Assembly: GCF_000512585.2 (NCBI RefSeq)
Contig: NC_089246.1
Span: forward strand, 1,550,001 to 1,614,000
Length of the DNA: 64,000 bases
Source of the DNA: Kwoniella bestiolae CBS 10118
Lineage: Eukaryota; Basidiomycota; Tremellomycetes; Tremellales; Cryptococcaceae
Direction: 5' to 3'
Part shown: in pieces, positions 59,302-64,000 of the stretch
How positions within the stretch are numbered: position 1 is the stretch's first letter
Layout of the letters: the number at the start of each line of letters is the position of its first letter
Translations under genes and position numbers: made by a program
The notes under the pieces: generated by a model
What the model was told of the DNA's origin: nothing
Databases searched by the model: none
The model's input: only the letters and a program-made list of their open reading frames with translations

Positions 59302-62300
59302 ATGGCCCCCTCCGTACCAGGTTTCGAAGGTGTCGTACCTTCCAGCGACATCCCACCTGCTCAACAAGCGGTCTCGGTAGCTCCCGCTGCTCACTCGGCT
59401 GTCGATGTCACCCCACCAGCCTCACCAGCTCCCGCAGCTACCTCACCTCGACCTCATGTTCACCGCGCGTCGTCTTTCGTCGCCCCTGCTCCTAAACCTC
59501 TAGGCAGTCTCCACCCACCAGCTACCCTCAAGGGTATCGACTGGGAGGGTATGCCAGACGAACCTAAATGGGACGACTCTATGGGAGAACCAGATGCCGT
59601 TCTCGAACTTGCCGACGGTCTAGCTTTGGCTGGTCACTCTTTCGGTGCAAAGAAATCAGTATCAGGAGAATGTGTTTTCCAAACTGGTGAGCTAGAGCTT
59701 ATACATACACTATAGCCAGTCGCTCATCCCTCACAGGTATGGTCGGATACCCCGAATCCTTGACCGACCCTTCATACTCCTCTCAAATCCTTATCCTCAC
59801 CTACCCCTTAATTGGTAACTACGGTGTGCCCGAGAGACCCAACGTCGCTACTTCCACCATCCCAACTTCCGAGGATGCCCACAATGTGCCTCCCCCTACA
59901 CACCTCCTTGACTCGCTCCCTCTTGAATTCGAGTCTTCCCACATCCACATCGCTGCCCTTGTCGTAGCCAACTACCACCCAAGTTTCTCTCACCACCTTG
60001 CCAACTCCAGTCTTGGTCAATGGCTTAAAGAGCAAGGCATCCCCGCTATCTGGGGTGTCGACACTAGAATGTTGACCAAGAGACTTAGAGAAGGAGGTGT
60101 TCTCCTCGGTCGAGTGCTCGCCAAACAAGGTGCTTCTGCTGTTGACGGCCAACAGCGAGGTAGAGAATCACAATCCGGTGTTCTCGGTGGAGTTTCAAGA
60201 CTTCTCAACGGTCTATCGGCTCCATCCATGGTCAGATCTAACTCAACAGATAACCTCGCTCTGAACTGGAAAGAGGACTACGAGTCTGTCCCATTCTACG
60301 ACCCCAACGGCGTCAACCTTGTCGCCAAGGTTTCGACCCAACAACCCACTCTTTACACCGCTACCACTGGCTCAGAGAAGAAGACCAACCCTAGAACGGG
60401 TAAACAGTTGCGAGTCATCGCCATTGATGTCGGTATGAAATGGAACCAGATTAGATGTTTCCGAGAACGAGGTGTCGAAGTCAAGGTTGTTCCCTGGGTA
60501 AGTGCAGTAGTCCACCAAAAATGCAAATATATACTAATCCTCCGCAGAACTACGACATCAACGCCGAGACCGAACCATACGACGGTCTCTTCGTCTCCAA
60601 TGGTCCCGGTGACCCCTCGATGGTCAAAGAAACCATCTCCAACCTCTCTAAAGCCCTTGAGACCAGCAAAGTACCCATCTTCGGTATCTGTCTCGGTCAC
60701 CAACTTCTCGCTTTGGCCTCAGGTGCTTCCACTAGAAAGATGAAGTACGGAAACAGAGGTATGAACTTGCCTTGTACATGTTCATCTTCCGGTAGATGCT
60801 ACATCACTTCTCAGAACCACGGTTACGAGGTTGACGTATCTACCCTCAAGAACGGATGGGAAGCATTCTTCACCAATGCCAATGACCAATCCAATGAAGG
60901 TATCTGGATGGGTAAGAACGGTAAACCCTTTTTCTCAGTCCAGTTCCACCCTGAGTCCGCTCCTGGTCCTCGAGACACCGAATTCATCTTCGATGTCTTC
61001 ATCAAGAGTATGGTCGACTCCGCCAGAGAAGGTAAGCTCGTCCCCATCGACATGCCAGGTGGTGATCTCGCAGACAACATTGCTGCTCGACCCAAGGAAC
61101 ACGTTAAGAAGGTTCTCGTTCTTGGTTCCGGTGGTCTCTCCATTGGTCAAGCTGGTGAATTCGATTACTCTGGGTCCCAAGCTATCAAAGCTTTGAAGGA
61201 GGAAGGTATCTACACCATCCTTGTCAACCCCAACATTGCCACCATTCAGACTTCAAAGGGTCTCGCGGACAAGGTTTACTTCTTGCCCGTCACTCCCGAG
61301 TTTGTGCGAAAGATCATCAAGCACGAGAAACCCGACGGTATCTACTGTACCTTCGGTGGTCAAACCGCTCTTTCGGTCGGTATCAAGTTGAAGGATGAGT
61401 TCGCCTCACTCGGTGTCAAGGTTCTTGGTACTCCCATTGACACTATCATCACTACCGAAGATCGAGACCTCTTCGCTAAAGCCATGGAGGAGATCGGTGA
61501 GAAATGTGCCGAGTCTGCAAGTGCAGTCAACCTCCAAGAAGCTACCGAAGCCGCCAACAGAATCGGTTACCCAGTCATTGTACGAGCTGCTTACGCCCTC
61601 GGTGGTCTCGGTTCTGGTTTCGCTCAAGATGATGAGCAACTTACAGAGCTCTGTAACAAGGCTTTCGCTACTTCTCCTCAAGTTTTGGTTGAGAAGTCAA
61701 TGAAAGGTTGGAAAGAAATCGAGTACGAAGTTGTCAGAGATTGCAGAAACAACTGTATCACTGTCTGTAACATGGAGGTGAGTATTGAGTTCCACATGGT
61801 GTAGCATCGCTAAGTCCTTGACAGAACTTCGACCCCTTGGGTATCCACACTGGTGACTCTATCGTCGTTGCCCCTTCGCAAACCCTTTCCGATGCCGATT
61901 ACAACATGCTCCGAACCACCGCTGTTAATGTTATCAGACATCTTGGTGTTGTCGGTGAATGTAACATCCAGTACGCTCTCAACCCTTACTCCAAGGAGTA
62001 CTGTATCATCGAAGTCAACGCTCGTCTCTCTCGATCCTCTGCTCTTGCCTCAAAGGCTACCGGTTACCCTCTCGCTTTCATCGCTGCCAAGTTGGGTCTT
62101 AACATTCCTCTCAACGAGATCAAGAACTCCGTTACCAAGCTCACTTCCGCTTGTTTCGAGCCTTCGTTGGACTACTGTGTAGTGAAGATTCCTCGATGGG
62201 ACTTGAAGAAGTTCAACCGAGTCAGTACCGCTTTGAGCAGTTCCATGAAATCAGTCGGTGAAGTCATGGCTATTGGTCGAACCTTCGAAGAGACCATTCA

Positions 62301-64000
62301 AAAGGCTATCAGATGTATCGATGATCGATTCCCTGGTTTCGGTGAACACATCGATGTGGAAGACATCGATCACGAAATCGCCAACCCCACCGATCAACGT
62401 TTGTTCGCCCTCGCTACTGCCTTCAAGCGAGGTTACTCCGTTGAGAAGCTGAACAAGATGTCCAACATCGACCCTTGGTTCTTGACTAGACTTGAGCGAT
62501 TATCCAAGACCGAGAAGCTTATTGGGTGAGTGATAATTTGTTTCCCAGACCAGGTCAAAGCTAACTCTGCCAATAGAACATACAACGCTTCCACTGTCCC
62601 CAACCAGCTCATTCGAAATGCCAAGCAACTTGGTTTCTCCGATCGACAAATCGCTAAAGCTCTTAACTCTAACGAGCTGGCTGTGCGAAGACTCCGTATC
62701 GAAGCTGGTATCTCACCCTTCGTTAAGCAAATCGATACCGTCGCTGCCGAATTCCCCGCCTTCACCAACTACTTGTACACTACTTACAATGCTAGTGAAC
62801 ACGATGTTTCATTTGATGACAACGGTGTTATGGTACTCGGTTCCGGTGTTTACAGAATCGGTTCTTCCGTCGAATTCGATTGGTGTGCTGTCCGAGCCAT
62901 CCGAACTCTTCGAGAGCAGGGCATGAAGACTGTCATGATCAACTACAACCCTGAAACCGTATCGACCGATTACGATGAAGCCGACAAGCTTTACTTTGAG
63001 AACATCTCCCTCGAAACCGTTCTCGACATCTATGACATTGAACGATCAAGCGGTCTTGTCTTGTCCATGGGTGGTCAAACTCCCAACAACATCGCTTTGG
63101 CGCTGCACCGACAAAACGTCAAGATATATGGTACTTCCCCTGAGATGATCGATACTGCCGAAAACCGATACAAATTCTCCCGAATGCTTGACAAAATCGG
63201 TGTCGATCAACCTCTCTGGAAAGAGCTCACCAGTTTCTCCGAAGCAAAGACCTTCTGTGACAAGGTCGGATACCCTGTGCTCGTACGACCTTCTTACGTG
63301 CTTTCCGGTGCTGCTATGAACGTCGTCTTCTCAGAAGATGATCTCGAGTCCTACCTTACCCAAGCTACCGATGTCTCTCGAGATCACCCTGTCGTCATCT
63401 CCAAGTATATCGAAGAGGCCAAGGAAATCGAAATGGACGCCGTCGCTCGAGACGGTAAGATGGTCATGCACTACATCTCAGAGCACGTCGAAAATGCCGG
63501 TGTCCACTCTGGTGATGCTACCCTCATCTTACCTCCTCAAGATCTTGATCCCGAAACCATCAGAAAGATCGAAATTGCAACCCAAAAGATCGGTCAAGCT
63601 CTCAACGTCACTGGTCCTTACAACATCCAGTTCATCGCTAAGAACAACGAAATCAAGGTCATTGAATGTAACTTGCGAGCTGCTCGATCCTTCCCATTCG
63701 TATCAAAGGTCACTGGTATCGATGCTATCGAACTCGCCACCAAGGTTATGCTCGGTCTTCCAGTTACTCCTTACCCAGATGTCAAGATGCCACCTAATTA
63801 TGTTGGTGTCAAGGTTCCTCAATTCTCGTTTAGTCGATTGTCAGGTGCCGATCCCGTGTTAGGTGTAGAAATGGCTTCTACCGGTGAGGTCGCTTGTTTC
63901 GGTAAAGACAAGTATGATGCCTACCTCAAAGCATTGATCTCAACTGGTATCCGACCACCCAAGAAGAACATCTTGCTTTCTATTGGTTCGTTCAAGGAGA
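59302..64000 (+). CDS. URA2: URA2-type multifunctional protein: glutamine amidotransferase and carbamoyl phosphate synthase part (3' end outside window)
   Basis: Exons in view: 59302..59686, 59737..60497, 60548..61777, 61825..62525 and 62577 to the window end, about 1500 residues in phase. The N-terminal 75 residues are Pro/Ala-rich and disordered. The amidotransferase follows: ANYHPSFSHHL, then GICLGHQLLALASGAS with the nucleophilic Cys, ITSQNHGYEVD and FHPESAPGP with the catalytic His-Glu. It is fused without a stop to carbamoyl phosphate synthase: VLVLGSGGLSIGQAGEFDYS, TFGGQTALSVG, YPVIVRAAYALGGLGSG, EVNARLSRSSALASKATGYPLA, and in the second half LSMGGQTPNNIAL and VIECNLRAARSFPFVSK. Direct fusion of both parts marks the pyrimidine-pathway URA2/pyrABCN protein, whose dihydroorotase-like and aspartate transcarbamylase parts would lie beyond the edge. 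The arginine-pathway enzyme is normally two genes. Confidence 0.95.

Overview
The window is nuclear DNA of a basidiomycete yeast, most likely a tremellomycete of the Cryptococcus/Kwoniella group. Genes are dense and cut by many introns, mostly 50 to 80 bases long. The introns start GTGAGT, GTAAGT or GTGGGT, carry CTGAC or CTAAT branch sites and end in CAG or TAG. The gene families also fit a fungus: an HVA1-type TUDOR protein, B-type cyclin, a DASH complex subunit, a Zn2Cys6 factor, EFR3 and a fused GATase-CPSase. All exon models were read by eye from splice signals, reading phase and family conservation; none has transcript support here.

Layout. 0-10 kb: end of a coiled-coil gene (+), an HVA1-like TUDOR protein (+), a B-type cyclin (-), and ARPC2 of the Arp2/3 complex (-) divergent from a membrane-anchored hemerythrin HHE protein (+). 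10-20 kb: a large Zn2Cys6 transcription factor (+) convergent with EFR3 (-). 20-32 kb: NAP1 (-), a coiled-coil protein (+), an EFM7-like methyltransferase (+), a Ser/Thr-rich single-pass membrane protein (-) and ceramide synthase LAG1 (+). 32-44 kb: an intron-containing tRNA-Leu(CAA), a poorly supported spliced gene, a tail-anchored protein that may be Atg32-like, a G-protein alpha subunit, an Hst3/Hst4-type sirtuin and a small unknown gene (all +). 44-52 kb: farnesyl diphosphate synthase (-), a claudin/PMP22-like membrane protein (-) and MLH1 (+). 52-55.6 kb: a gene-poor stretch of about 4 kb. 55.6-64 kb: an HMG-box regulator (+), DAD1 (-), and the 5' part of the URA2-type gene (+), cut by the window end.

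Most genes are housekeeping and are not organised as a cluster. Some share themes. Cyclin B, DAD1, NAP1 and ARPC2 act in cell cycle, chromatin and cytoskeleton. MLH1 and the sirtuin act in genome maintenance. LAG1, ERG20 and EFR3 act in lipid and membrane biology. ERG20 makes the farnesyl diphosphate that the NAP1 CaaX box would need, but their presence in one window is probably chance.

The most interesting signals are: a probable 3-base micro-exon in the hemerythrin gene; a NAP1 last intron whose retention would replace the CaaX box by a basic tail; an in-frame 75-base intron that removes a stop and would add about 370 residues to the Zn2Cys6 factor; and a G-alpha with an altered P-loop. I found no convincing wholly new multi-gene system.
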